Shown: positions 25,510 to 34,127, counted from the stretch's first letter. The stretch is 64,000 bases of DNA from FEN-1191 sp036490715 (GCA_036490715.1 DASXDL010000004.1:1-64000); one strand, 5' to 3'. The notes: generated from the sequence alone by a model not told the origin. Program-made: numbers and translations.

Positions 25510-25859
25510 TGCCCGGACTCCGTGCCATCGCGCCCATCGGGGTTGAGAATTCCGAAGCGCGCAGGGATGCAGGCATAGAACACGCGCACTTTCTCGCGCT
25601 CCAGCAACTCCAGCAGCTGGCGCGACTCGATCTGGCTGACGATGAATTCGACCTCGACCGTCAGGGTGCCGGCAAGCTCGAAGAAGTGCTGCTCTTGCAG
25701 CACGTGATGGCGGCCGAACCCGGCCATGGCGCGAAACGCCGAGCCACCGCGAATGCCGAGCTTGTTGGCCTGCTCGAGCAGCCACTCCCACAACAGCAGG
25801 TGGTGATGGCGATGGTCCTCGCGGACGTAGAAGCGCAGAAAATGTCCCTCGGTCATCAC
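25506..25859 (-). CDS. DUF190 family protein
   Basis: A 117-residue protein of the DUF190 family, with a PII-like alpha/beta fold known for the family. It starts MMTEGHFLRFYVRED and includes a block of histidines (HRHHH) near residue 17 and LELLEREKVRVFY near the end. DUF190 genes are often found beside crcB, which fits here: it starts 9 bases after the crcB stop and overlaps the antiporter start. Its molecular role is not known. It may be a small regulatory partner of one of the two membrane proteins. Confidence 0.85.
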   Translation of the reverse strand: MMTEGHFLRFYVREDHRHHHLLLWEWLLEQANKLGIRGGSAFRAMAGFGRHHVLQEQHFFELAGTLTVEVEFIVSQIESRQLLELLEREKVRVFYACIPARFGILNPDGRDGTESGQ

Positions 25860-25868
25860 ATCCTCCCC

Positions 25869-26267
25869 TCAGGTGCCGATAGCAGGCGTCAGCAGCCAGC
25901 GCGTCATCACCATGCCGATCGCAGTCGCGGCGAAGGATCCGAGCATGTGGGTGCCGATCTCGACGCCGGCCCAGCCGAACTGCGCCTGCGACAGCAGGCC
26001 GACGACTTCAGATGAAAATGTGGAAAACGTGGTCAACCCACCGAGAAGCCCGGTGATCACGAATAGTCGTGCCTCGGGCGGCAACTCGGTCCTGAGGGCG
26101 AACACCGCCACCGCAACGCCGATGATGAAGCCGCCGATCAGATTGGCGGCCAGCGTGCCGAGCGGCAGCGTCGGCAGCAAAGCGTTCAGGCGCAGCCCCA
26201 GCCACCAGCGCAGGCAGGCTCCAAGCCCGGCGCCGACGAATACGCTGGCCAGTGGCAGGGTCGCCAT
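25869..26267 (-). CDS. crcB: Fluoride channel CrcB (Fluc)
   Basis: A 132-residue four-helix membrane protein of the CrcB/Fluc family, which forms dual-topology dimers that export fluoride. Visible family motifs are GAGLGACLRW near the N-terminus, GTLAANLIGGFIIG in helix 2 with the conserved Asn, and GLLGGLTTFSTFSSE in helix 3 with the Thr/Ser-rich break and Phe pair. A TTG at 26285 would add six residues. The gene lies directly downstream of a fluoride riboswitch and terminator, so expression should rise with fluoride. It leads the crcB-DUF190-antiporter operon. Confidence 0.95.
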   Translation of the reverse strand: MATLPLASVFVGAGLGACLRWWLGLRLNALLPTLPLGTLAANLIGGFIIGVAVAVFALRTELPPEARLFVITGLLGGLTTFSTFSSEVVGLLSQAQFGWAGVEIGTHMLGSFAATAIGMVMTRWLLTPAIGT

Positions 26268-26328
26268 CGCAGCATCTAGCAGCAATGCGCTAAGGAGGGT
26301 TCAACGGCGGATCGATGTATGAGCATTC

Positions 26329-26369
26329 AAAACCTACCTTGTCCGGGTCAGCGGAACGAGCACGGTAGG
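26329..26369 (-). terminator. Intrinsic terminator, riboswitch expression platform
   Basis: On the minus strand CCTACC (26369-26364), which is also the 3' end of the aptamer, can pair with GGTAGG (26338-26333), followed by TTTTG. The 25-base loop contains an inner GTCCG/CGGAC pairing. Shared use of CCTACC by aptamer and terminator gives a simple on-switch: fluoride-bound aptamer should block terminator formation. Confidence 0.8.
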
Positions 26370-26417
26370 CATCATCAGCCTTGCGGCGGTTGTTATTCAG
26401 GAGGAATGCCATCTCCT
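26364..26417 (-). promoter_or_regulatory. Fluoride (crcB-motif) riboswitch aptamer
   Basis: On the minus strand the aptamer reads AGGAGATGGCATTCCTCCT, then an A-rich linker, AACCGCCGCAAGGC, then TGATGATGCCTACC. Stem AGGAG/CTCCT encloses a loop whose GGCAT can pair with ATGCC downstream, forming the known pseudoknot. The second hairpin is GCC-GCAA-GGC. This matches the fluoride aptamer consensus, including the GATG and CTGATG elements. The first 25 bases lie inside the 3' end of the upstream EamA coding sequence. Confidence 0.92.
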
Positions 26418-27331
26418 GTGCGGGCAGTATAAGTGCGGGCACGCTGCTGACTCAAGGCTACCCCGCCCAGGATCAGCACCGCGGCCAGCGCCATGGTCAC
26501 GGTCAAGGGCTCGCCCAGCACCATCCAGGCCCAGATCACGCCAAACAGCGGGATCAGGTAGGTCACGGCCGCCGCGCGCGGTGCGCCGATGCGAAGGATC
26601 AACCGATAGTAGAGAACGAACGCGGTCCCAGTGCACAGCACACCCAGCAGAATGGCGCTGAGCCACGCCGCCGGCCCGATCGGCGCACTCGGCCACGCGG
26701 CGATCGCCGGCGCTGCAGTGATCAGGCTCGCTCCGAGCAGCGTCGCGCCGGCCACGGCGCTGGCGGGGATGCCCACCAGCGAGCGCCGGATCAAATTGGC
26801 ACCGAAGCCGTAGAGCAGCGCGGCCACGGTGCCGGCCAGCACCGCCGGCCCGACACTGGCACCGGCCACCTTGCCGCTGGCCAACACCGCGACGCCGATG
26901 AATCCCAGACACAGTCCGAGCACGCGCGGCACGCTGAAGCGCTCGCGGTATAGCAGGTACGCCACCAGCGCGGTGAATGGCACGGTCATCGAATTGCTGA
27001 TCGCACCGATGCCGGCCGGCGCGCGCTCGGCGCCCCACGCGAACAGTACGAACGGTATTGCCGAGTTGATGGCACCGATGCCCGCCAGGCGCCACCAGCC
27101 GGCGCGTGCCAGCTCGGCGCGCGCGCGCCACGCGAACGGCAGCAGCAGCAGCGCTCCCAAACCTAAGCGTATCTCGACCAGCGGCAACACGCCGAAAGCC
27201 CCGACTGCCAGCCGCATGAACAGGAATGATGCGCCCCAGATCGCGCCGAGCACCGCGAGCTCCAACGGCGTGAGCCAGCGGCGGCTAGCGGCCGGCGTGA
27301 TCGCCGGGGTGTCGATAGCTTGCTGGTTCAT
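26393..27331 (-). CDS. EamA/DMT-family transporter
   Basis: A 312-residue inner-membrane protein with two EamA repeats (about 23-152 and 165-295), ten helices in total. Typical family features are GAIWGASFLFMRLAVG in helix 1, the acidic residue after VEIRLG, and PLFGVIWAWMVLGEPLT in the second repeat. The family exports metabolites or amino acids; the substrate is unknown. Its start directly follows the GH1 stop (TAGATG), so the two are cotranscribed. Its last eight or so codons double as the 5' half of the fluoride riboswitch. Confidence 0.9.
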   Translation of the reverse strand: MNQQAIDTPAITPAASRRWLTPLELAVLGAIWGASFLFMRLAVGAFGVLPLVEIRLGLGALLLLPFAWRARAELARAGWWRLAGIGAINSAIPFVLFAWGAERAPAGIGAISNSMTVPFTALVAYLLYRERFSVPRVLGLCLGFIGVAVLASGKVAGASVGPAVLAGTVAALLYGFGANLIRRSLVGIPASAVAGATLLGASLITAAPAIAAWPSAPIGPAAWLSAILLGVLCTGTAFVLYYRLILRIGAPRAAAVTYLIPLFGVIWAWMVLGEPLTVTMALAAVLILGGVALSQQRARTYTARTGDGIPPE

Positions 27332-28771
27332 CTATACCAGCCGGTTGGCGGCGGCCACGCTCGCATACCAGCGCGCGGAATCCTTGAGGCTGCGCTTCTG
27401 GCCGTGGGCGAAATCCACGTACACCAGGCCGAAGCGCTGCGAGTAGCCCTCGGCCCATTCGAAATTGTCCATCAGACTCCAGCAGTGATAGGCGCGCACC
27501 GGCACGCCGTCGCGCATCGCGCGCGCGAGTTCGTGCAGATGCGCGCGCAGATAGTCCTGTCGCGGCGCATCCTGAATCCTTCCATGCGTATCGGGCCCGA
27601 TGTTGCAGGCCGCGCCATTCTCGGTGATCTCGATCGGCAGATGGCCGCTCTCGTAGGCCATGCGCACCAGGATGTCGTGAAAGCCCGTGGGGTAGACATC
27701 CCAGCCGATATCGGTCTTCGGATTGGTGCCCGGCGCGGTGGCCCATTGTCCACGGGTATTGAGTCCGGGCACGCCGTTGCCCTCGGGTGCATCGCTCACC
27801 AGCCAGGGCGAGTAGTAGTTCAGGCCGATGAAGTCGAGCGCGGCGCGCATCGTGCTCTGATCGCCCTCGCGCCAGCCGAGCAGCTCGGCCTGGCGCTCCA
27901 CCGGCAGCACGCCCTCGGGATAGTGGCCGCGCAGCGGCGGATAGACGAACCACAGGTTCTGGAACCGATGCCAGCGTTCCGCGGCGGCGATGTCGGCGTA
28001 GGCGCTGGTGGCCGGAAACATCGGCGCCACGTCGAAGGCGCTGCCGATCTGCATGCGCTCGCCGGCGGCCTTGAGAATGCGGAACGCGTGGCCCTGGGCC
28101 AGGTTCACGGTGTGCGTTGCGCGCAGGAATGCCAGTGGCTCGGTGCGTCCCGGGGCATGCCGTCCCTGCCAGTAGCCCACGCCGGTAAAGGTCTTGGGCT
28201 CATTGAAAATGCACCAGTGACTGACGCGATCACCAAGGGCCCGCACCACCAGGTCGACATAGTCGGCGAAGCGGTCGGCTGTCTCGCGAACCGGCCAGCC
28301 GCCGGCATCCTCCAGCGGCTGCGGCAGATCCCAGTGATACAGCGTCACCAGTGGCCGCACGCCGGCCTGCAGCACCGCATCGGTGAGGCGCTTGTAATAA
28401 TCCAGGCCCGCCGCATTGCCAGGGCCGCTGCCGCTCGGCTGGATACGCGGCCAGGCAATCGAGTAGCGGTAGGATTTGAGGTTGAGCGCGCGCAGCAGCT
28501 CGATGTCCTCGGCGTAGCGCTGATAGCTGTCGCAGGCGACATCGCCGTTGTCGCCGTTCTTGATCTTGCCGGGTGTGTGCGCGAAGCGATCCCAGATCGA
28601 CTCGCCGCGGCCATCGGCACGCCAGGCGCCCTCGACCTGATAGGCCGCGGTGGCCGCACCCCAGAGAAAGTCGGCGGGAAACTCCGCGGTGGGCTGCGCC
28701 AGACCGATCCGGCTCGCCACGGCGCTGCCACCCAGCGCCAGGGTCGATTGCAGCCATTGCCGGCGATCCAT
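27332..28771 (-). CDS. GH1 beta-glucosidase, exported
   Basis: A 479-residue family 1 glycosidase with TIM-barrel fold. The N-terminus MDRRQWLQSTLALGGSAVA looks like a twin-arginine signal. Classic motifs follow: FLWGAATAAYQVEG near 35-48, YRYSIAWPRI near 101-110, acid/base E191 in CIFNEPKTF, and nucleophile E384 in IEITENGA. C-terminal YHCWSLMDNFEWAEGY forms the aglycone side. It hydrolyses beta-glucosides or beta-galactosides released from polymers. The location is probably periplasmic. It shares an operon with the EamA transporter. Confidence 0.94.
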   Translation of the reverse strand: MDRRQWLQSTLALGGSAVASRIGLAQPTAEFPADFLWGAATAAYQVEGAWRADGRGESIWDRFAHTPGKIKNGDNGDVACDSYQRYAEDIELLRALNLKSYRYSIAWPRIQPSGSGPGNAAGLDYYKRLTDAVLQAGVRPLVTLYHWDLPQPLEDAGGWPVRETADRFADYVDLVVRALGDRVSHWCIFNEPKTFTGVGYWQGRHAPGRTEPLAFLRATHTVNLAQGHAFRILKAAGERMQIGSAFDVAPMFPATSAYADIAAAERWHRFQNLWFVYPPLRGHYPEGVLPVERQAELLGWREGDQSTMRAALDFIGLNYYSPWLVSDAPEGNGVPGLNTRGQWATAPGTNPKTDIGWDVYPTGFHDILVRMAYESGHLPIEITENGAACNIGPDTHGRIQDAPRQDYLRAHLHELARAMRDGVPVRAYHCWSLMDNFEWAEGYSQRFGLVYVDFAHGQKRSLKDSARWYASVAAANRLV

Positions 28772-28783
28772 CCGTGCCCCCGA

Positions 28784-29671
28784 TCAGTGCTGAATTGGAG
28801 TGTAGCCGGCGTGCTGCAGCAGCTCGACCAGGCCGTCGTGACCGATCAGATGCAGCGCCCCGACCACCACCAGGTAATTGTCATCGCCGTTGAGCAGCGC
28901 CACGATCTTGGGCAGCCAGCGGCGGTTACGGTCGGTCGTCAGCACGCGGTAGACGTCCGGGGCATCGCTGCTGCCCTCACGCAGCAGCCGCTCCAGCGCC
29001 ACGGTGTCGCCCTGCTGCCAGGCGCGCACGATGGCGGCGGTCTCCCCGCCCGCGCTCGAGCTGTCATCGAGCGCTGAGCGCAGGAACTGACGCTGCTGAT
29101 CCTGGCTCAGATGCGCGAAATAGCCGAGCTGATCATCCACGGTCTCCAGCCCGACGATCGGCTTGCCGTCGGTCTGCGCCATCAGTGCCAATTGCTCATC
29201 GACGCCGGACGCAGCCTCGAAGCCGGACTTCATCAGCTCCATCTGCTGCAGCATCAACGCTGCGAACCACGGCTGAAAGCGGTTCAGGGTGTCGGCATCG
29301 ATGCCGAGCGGCTGCATGCGCGCGAGCAGCTGCGCCCACAGGGTCGATCCGATCAGCTTGTCGAGCGACTGACCCTCGGGCAGCATCTCCAGTTCGCTGC
29401 CTTCCCCGAGCAATGCGCCGACGTCGGCATCGTTGAGATTGAGTTCCATGACCAGCCCCTTGGAGGCGGCATAGGCGCGCAGCGCCTCCGGCGGCAGGGC
29501 ACTGTCGCCGGCCTTGAGCATGTGCACCGAGCCGAGCAGGTAGACGGTGTTGTGCTTACCGCGGACCTCCCAGAAGATGTGGTGGGCATTGTCGGCACGC
29601 GCGCCAAGACACACGCCGGACAGCAGTAGCGCTGCCAGCAGCCAGGCCCCGGCCGGTGTCCGCGCTGTCAT
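28784..29671 (-). CDS. TraB/GumN family protein, exported
   Basis: A 295-residue protein with a Sec signal peptide (hydrophobic run 10-24, cleavage near GARA). Family motifs are YLLGSVHMLKAGD near the mature N-terminus, METnL-like VMELNLNDAD, GLETVDDQL in the middle, and VVVGALHLIGHDGLVELL at the C-terminus. The paired His motifs resemble the Tiki/TraB hydrolase fold, which in animals is a metalloprotease; the bacterial role is not established. It lies 12 bases upstream of the GH1 gene on the same strand. Confidence 0.88.
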   Translation of the reverse strand: MTARTPAGAWLLAALLLSGVCLGARADNAHHIFWEVRGKHNTVYLLGSVHMLKAGDSALPPEALRAYAASKGLVMELNLNDADVGALLGEGSELEMLPEGQSLDKLIGSTLWAQLLARMQPLGIDADTLNRFQPWFAALMLQQMELMKSGFEAASGVDEQLALMAQTDGKPIVGLETVDDQLGYFAHLSQDQQRQFLRSALDDSSSAGGETAAIVRAWQQGDTVALERLLREGSSDAPDVYRVLTTDRNRRWLPKIVALLNGDDNYLVVVGALHLIGHDGLVELLQHAGYTPIQH

Positions 29672-29680
29672 CGCGATCCC

Positions 29681-30433
29681 CTAGAGCGGTTCGACCGCGC
29701 CGCGCCGCCACAGTGCGGCGCCTCCCTCGATGCCGGCATCGTTGGATACCAGGCTGACATTGCGCGGCCGGCGCAGTGTGATCCTCGAGGCATTGCCGCC
29801 GCCGATGTAGAGGTGATCGTAGTTCAGCAGCGACTGCAGCGTGTCGATGGTGCGCGCCACGCGCCGGTTCCAGTGTTTCTTGCCGGCCTTCTTGAGCGCG
29901 TCGTCGCCGATGTAGTCGTTATAGGTGTCGTTCTTGTGCAGCGGGTGATGCGCCAGCTCCAGGTGCGGCATCAGCTGGCCATCGCGAAACAGCGCCGTGC
30001 CCGCCCCGGTTCCCAGCGTGAGCACCAGCTCCAGTCCCCGCCCGCGCACCACCGCCAACCCCTGCATCTCGGCATCGTTGATCAAGCGCGCCGGCGCATG
30101 CAGCCGCTGCGACAGGCGCTGCGCCAGCGGAAATCCCGCCCAGGCCCGATTGCCCCAGTGCGGCGCGGTCACAACCCGGCCGGCGCGCACCACGCCCGGA
30201 AAGCCGATGGCAATGCGGTTGTAGCCGCTCAGCGGTCGCACCAGTCGCAGCAGCGCGCGCAGCATCACTCGCGGCGGACACGGATGCGGGGTCTTGATCT
30301 TGAGGCGCTCGGTCAGCATGTGACCGCGAGCATCGATCACAGCCGCCTTGAGGTACGAGCCGCCGATGTCGATGCCGAGCACGCGTAAGCGCCGGGCGGA
30401 GATTTCCGCCACCCGTCCTGCGGTGCGCTTCAT
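29681..30433 (-). CDS. ROK-family sugar kinase, polyphosphate-glucokinase-like
   Basis: A 250-residue ROK protein. The start MKRTAGRVAEI at 30433 overlaps the transaldolase stop (ATGA); a longer frame exists but lies inside that gene. The phosphate-binding motif is LGIDIGGSYLKAA near 18-30, with TLGTGAGTALFRDG near 140-153. The region HLELAHHP stands where glucokinases have a conserved ExGH segment. Short length and overall layout resemble polyphosphate--glucose phosphotransferase, so ATP or polyphosphate could be donor. It probably phosphorylates glucose released by the GH1 enzyme or glucoamylase (inference). Confidence 0.85.
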   Translation of the reverse strand: MKRTAGRVAEISARRLRVLGIDIGGSYLKAAVIDARGHMLTERLKIKTPHPCPPRVMLRALLRLVRPLSGYNRIAIGFPGVVRAGRVVTAPHWGNRAWAGFPLAQRLSQRLHAPARLINDAEMQGLAVVRGRGLELVLTLGTGAGTALFRDGQLMPHLELAHHPLHKNDTYNDYIGDDALKKAGKKHWNRRVARTIDTLQSLLNYDHLYIGGGNASRITLRRPRNVSLVSNDAGIEGGAALWRRGAVEPL

Positions 30434-31536
30434 CGCCGGGTGGCCGTGGCCGCATCGCGGCGCGCGAGCTGCGCGCTCTTGCCGCTCAGGCACTCCAGCA
30501 GATCATTCCACGACTTGGTGAACGAGCGCGCACCGTCGCGCTGCAGCTGCGCGGCGAGCGCGCCCTGCTCGATGCCGCAGCGCTCGAATTCCTTCAGCAG
30601 CCGCTCGGCGTCGCCGCCGTCGGCGCTCATCGGTGTACCCAGGTGGCCATGATCGGCGAAGGCGCGCAGCGTGCCCTCGGGCATGGTGTTGATGGTATCG
30701 GGGGCCGCCAGCGCCTCTATATATAAGGTGTCCGAGGCGCTCGGGTCCTTGGTGCCGGTACTGGCCCACAGCAGCCGTTGCGGCGCTGCGCCCGCATCGG
30801 AAAGCTGGCGCATCCGCCCGGATGAGAGCAGCTCGCGGTAGGCGCGGTAGCTGCGAGCGGCCACCGCAATGCCGAGCCGGTTGCGCAGCCCGGAGGGCAC
30901 CTTGTCCTGCACCGCCGTGTCCCAGCGGCTCACGAAGATCGACGCCACCGAGCGCACCACCGGATCAAGCTTGGCGGCGATGCGCCGCTCGATACCGCGC
31001 AGGTAGGCCTCGGCCGCGGCCAGATACTGCTCGCACGAGAACAGCAGCGTCACGTTGATCGGAATGCCAGCGAAGATCGATTCCTCGATCGCGCGCAGAC
31101 CGGCCTTGGTACCGGGAATCTTGATGAAAAGGTTGCGCCGCTGCGCGCGCGCGTGCAGCTCGCTGGCCGCGGCGATCGTGCCGTCGGCATCGTCGGCCAG
31201 CAGCGGTGAGACCTCCAGCGATACCCAGCCGTCGACCCCGGCGCTGCGCTCGTGCTCCGGCCGGAATAGGTCGGCCGCGCGCGTCAGATCCTCGAGCGCC
31301 AGATCGAAGAACAGCGCCTCACCGGATTTGCCGCCGGCCGCCTTGTCGCGGATAGCCTCGTCGTAAAAACTCGACTCGCGAATCGCCTTATCGAAGATCG
31401 TGGGATTGGAGGTCAGTCCGGTGACCGAGTCGTCGGCGATGTAGCGCGCCAGGGCGCCGCCGGTCAACAATCCACGGGTGATGTTGTCGAGCCATAGGCT
31501 CTGGCCCAGCTCGTGCAGTTGGCGGGTTGGCTTCAT
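30430..31536 (-). CDS. tal: Transaldolase
   Basis: A 368-residue transaldolase of the longer bacterial type. Motifs include SLWLDNITRGLL near the N-terminus, GLTSNPTIFDKAI near 40-52, EVSPLLADD near 109, and the Schiff-base lysine in RRNLFIKIPGTKAG near 140. SVASIFVSRWDT follows. It transfers a dihydroxyacetone unit between sugar phosphates in the non-oxidative pentose phosphate pathway, in the cytosol. It is translationally coupled to the ROK kinase gene, which fits joint glucose and pentose handling. Confidence 0.94.
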   Translation of the reverse strand: MKPTRQLHELGQSLWLDNITRGLLTGGALARYIADDSVTGLTSNPTIFDKAIRESSFYDEAIRDKAAGGKSGEALFFDLALEDLTRAADLFRPEHERSAGVDGWVSLEVSPLLADDADGTIAAASELHARAQRRNLFIKIPGTKAGLRAIEESIFAGIPINVTLLFSCEQYLAAAEAYLRGIERRIAAKLDPVVRSVASIFVSRWDTAVQDKVPSGLRNRLGIAVAARSYRAYRELLSSGRMRQLSDAGAAPQRLLWASTGTKDPSASDTLYIEALAAPDTINTMPEGTLRAFADHGHLGTPMSADGGDAERLLKEFERCGIEQGALAAQLQRDGARSFTKSWNDLLECLSGKSAQLARRDAATATRR

Positions 31537-31548
31537 GGCCCTAAGGCG

Positions 31549-31701
31549 CTAGACGCGGACCCCGCTGCTGGCCATGAGTCCCACGATCCCGATCAGGATC
31601 AGGTAGATGGCCACGATGTAGTTCAGCAGACGCGGCACGATCAGGATCAGAATGCCGGCGATCAGGGAAATCAGCGGACCGATGCTCAGGCTGACGTGCA
31701 T
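31549..31701 (-). CDS. DUF3096-like small membrane protein
   Basis: A 50-residue protein beginning MHVSLSIGPLISLIAG with two hydrophobic helices separated by a short PRLLNY turn. This matches DUF3096, a family of very short proteins with no known function. A longer frame starts at 31773, but the first 24 residues are Arg-rich and unlike the family. The gene is 12 bases upstream of transaldolase on the same strand. Confidence 0.8.
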   Translation of the reverse strand: MHVSLSIGPLISLIAGILILIVPRLLNYIVAIYLILIGIVGLMASSGVRV

Positions 31702-31829
31702 GGATGGGCTCCGGCGGCGTTGGGTACCGCGACGGCGTCCAATATACTCTCTCACCATGGGGAGTTGCCGCAATTGCCTGCGCTAGCTGACCAGAACGCG
31801 GCGATGGCTGACGAGAGCCGCGTGCAGCC

Positions 31830-32597
31830 ATGAAACCGTCCGAAGCGCGCGCGATCATCAGCGGCGGCGCCTCCGGGCTGGGCCTAGCGGCGGCCCAGGC
31901 GATTGTCCAGGCCGGTGGCCAGGCGGTGCTGCTTGACGTCAACCAGGATCAGGCAGCCGCCGCCGCTGCCGGGCTGGGTGCGCGCGCTTCGTACCTGTGC
32001 GCCGACGTTACCCGCGAGTCCGAGATCGACGCCGCCCTGATCAAGGCGTGCGAGCACATGGGTGGTTTGAACGTCGCGGTCAACTGCGCCGGTATCGGCA
32101 GCGCCGCACGGCTGCTGGGCCGTCAAGGCCCGATGCCGGCGGAATTCTTTCGCCGCGTGATCGAGGTTAATCTCGTGGGCACGCTGCTGGTGTGTCGCGG
32201 TGCCGCCGCGGCCATGCAGCGCAACGAGCCCGGGCCGGATGGCGAGCGTGGTGTGATCGTGATGACCGCGTCGGTATCGGCGTTCGAAGGCCAGATCGGC
32301 CAGATCGCCTACTCGGCCTCCAAGGGCGGCATCGTGTCGATGACATTGCCGATGGCGCGTGAGCTGGCCTCCTCCGGCATCCGCGTCGTCTCGATCGCAC
32401 CCGGCGTCTTCCTGACGCCGATGCTGGCCTCGATGTCGAGCGAGGTTCAGGCCTCGCTCGGCCAGCAGGTGCCATTTCCGCCGCGGCTGGGTCAGCCGGA
32501 GGAATACGCCGCCCTGGTGCTGCAGATTCTGGAGAACCGCATGTTTAACGGCACCACCATCCGGCTCGATGGCGCGATGCGCATGCAGTCGCGCTAG
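31830..32597 (+). CDS. SDR, 3-hydroxyacyl-CoA dehydrogenase type II-like
   Basis: A 255-residue short-chain dehydrogenase. The cofactor motif is SGGASGLGLA (11-20), with an Asp after strand 2 (LLDVN) indicating NAD preference. The catalytic Ser is in TASVSAFEGQIGQIAYSASKGG, and YSASK holds Tyr and Lys. The Phe-Glu-Gly-Gln segment and the APGVFLTPM block resemble human HSD17B10 and bacterial type II 3-hydroxyacyl-CoA dehydrogenases, so a role in fatty-acid or branched-chain oxidation is likely. It precedes a peptidase gene by 15 bases. Confidence 0.88.
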   Translation: MKPSEARAIISGGASGLGLAAAQAIVQAGGQAVLLDVNQDQAAAAAAGLGARASYLCADVTRESEIDAALIKACEHMGGLNVAVNCAGIGSAARLLGRQGPMPAEFFRRVIEVNLVGTLLVCRGAAAAMQRNEPGPDGERGVIVMTASVSAFEGQIGQIAYSASKGGIVSMTLPMARELASSGIRVVSIAPGVFLTPMLASMSSEVQASLGQQVPFPPRLGQPEEYAALVLQILENRMFNGTTIRLDGAMRMQSR

Positions 32598-32612
32598 TGC
32601 GCATGGTTTAGG

Positions 32613-34073
32613 ATGGCGCCCATGGAAATTTGCTACCGGATCACACGCGCCGGCATCACCGCCCTGGCCATCGCCATCGCCAGTGCGGCGGTAGCGGCCG
32701 AGCCGGCCGCGCCGGCGCTCGACCCGCAGCTGGCCGCGACCCTGGCGCAGCTGCGCGATGCCGCCATGAACAGCGACTGGAGCTGGCAGCACCTGGAGGA
32801 ACTCACCGATCGCATCGGGCCGCGGCTGTCGGGATCCGCGCAGCTGGCAGCCGCCATCTCGCAGGTGTCGGCCGACATGCATCTGCCGGGGGTCGACGTG
32901 CGGCTGCAACCGGCGAAGATTCCGCACTGGGTGCGCGGCGATGAGCGCGCCGAGCTGGTCGACTACCCGGGACGCCCGCAGGGTTTGATACAGCCACTGC
33001 ATCTGACCGCGCTCGGCAGCTCCTCGGCCACGCCGGCCGCAGGACTAACCGCGCGCGTGATTGTGGTGCACGATTTCGACGAGCTGCACGCCCGCGCTGC
33101 CGACGTGCGCGGCAACATCGTGCTGTTCGAGGCGCGCTTCGATCAGCACCTGGCCGACAACGGCGAGGCCATGCGCGCCTATGAGGAGGCCGGTCAATAC
33201 CGATTTCTCGGTCCCTCAGCGGCCGCCGAGCTCGGTGCCGCCGCAGCGCTGGTGCGCTCGATCGGCGGCGCCGACTTTCGCCTGCCGCACACCGGCGCCA
33301 CGATCTTCAAGCCCGGTCAGCCGGCGATTCCCTCGGCCGCCCTGGCGGCCGAGGATGCCGACCTGGTGACGCGCCTGGCGGCCCAGGGCGCGGTCACGAT
33401 GAAGCTGGTGCTCACGCCCAAGACGCTGCCTGATGTGGACAGCGCCAATGTGATCGCTGACTGGCCCGGCAGCGAGCGCCCGGACGAGTATGTGGTGGTG
33501 TCCGGCCACCTGGACTCCTGGGACCTGGCCACCGGCGCCACCGACGATGGCGTTGGAGCGATGGCGGCCGCCGGCGTGATCCACGTGCTGCAGCAGCTCA
33601 ACGTGCATGCCCGCCGCACCATACGGTTCATCGGCTGGACCAATGAGGAGAACGGCGGCCGCGGCAACAAGGCGTATTTCAGTTCGGTGCAATCCGCGAT
33701 CGGCACGCAAGCCGCGGCGATCGAAAGCGATTCGGGTGCCGGCCGTGCGATCGGCATCCTCGCCGGCATCACGCCCGGCTCGGTGGCCACGCTGGAAGCG
33801 CTGCTTCCGGTCCTGGCGCCGATCGGCGCCGGCACGCTCGAGCGCCGCGACGATGAGATCGATGCCGATATCGGTCCGCTGCAGCAGGCCGGCGTGCCGG
33901 CGTTCGCACCGCTGGTAGACACCCGCCATTACTTTGACTACCACCACACTGCCGCCGACACGCTCGATAAGGTCGACCCGCAGAATCTCAGAAGCCAGGT
34001 GGCGACCATGGCGGTACTGGCCTTCTATCTGGCGCAGCTGCCCGAACCGCTGCCGCGGCTGCCGCCCTCGTAG
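32613..34073 (+). CDS. M28-family zinc peptidase, exported
   Basis: A 486-residue peptidase with a Sec signal peptide ending near AVAAEP; ATG 32622 is an equally good start. An inserted PA domain spans about 110-260. Co-catalytic zinc ligands are visible in order: H299 and D301 (SGHLDSWD), D311 (ATDDG), E345-E346 (TNEENG), D373 (ESDSG) and H445 (YHHTAADT). This matches aminopeptidase/carboxypeptidase Q-like members. It probably degrades peptides in the periplasm or outside. It likely shares a transcript with the upstream SDR and converges on the BON gene across a strong hairpin. Confidence 0.92.
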   Translation: MAPMEICYRITRAGITALAIAIASAAVAAEPAAPALDPQLAATLAQLRDAAMNSDWSWQHLEELTDRIGPRLSGSAQLAAAISQVSADMHLPGVDVRLQPAKIPHWVRGDERAELVDYPGRPQGLIQPLHLTALGSSSATPAAGLTARVIVVHDFDELHARAADVRGNIVLFEARFDQHLADNGEAMRAYEEAGQYRFLGPSAAAELGAAAALVRSIGGADFRLPHTGATIFKPGQPAIPSAALAAEDADLVTRLAAQGAVTMKLVLTPKTLPDVDSANVIADWPGSERPDEYVVVSGHLDSWDLATGATDDGVGAMAAAGVIHVLQQLNVHARRTIRFIGWTNEENGGRGNKAYFSSVQSAIGTQAAAIESDSGAGRAIGILAGITPGSVATLEALLPVLAPIGAGTLERRDDEIDADIGPLQQAGVPAFAPLVDTRHYFDYHHTAADTLDKVDPQNLRSQVATMAVLAFYLAQLPEPLPRLPPS

Positions 34074-34082
34074 ACTGCTTGC

Positions 34083-34127
34083 GGCGGGAGCAGACGCCGC
34101 GCGGCGGCTGCTGACGCTGCTCCCGCC
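34083..34127. terminator. Strong hairpin between convergent genes, possible bidirectional terminator
   Basis: GGCGGGAGCAG (34083-34093) is perfectly complementary to CTGCTCCCGCC (34117-34127), giving an 11-bp GC-rich stem. The loop holds a second self-complementary GCCGCGCGGC. There is no T-tract on either side, so it is not a classical intrinsic terminator. Confidence 0.45.

Noticed and set aside
27320..29077. Antisense frame (585 codons) across the GH1 gene
   Set aside because: The GH1 motifs on the other strand are unambiguous; the frame has no start signal or recognisable domain.
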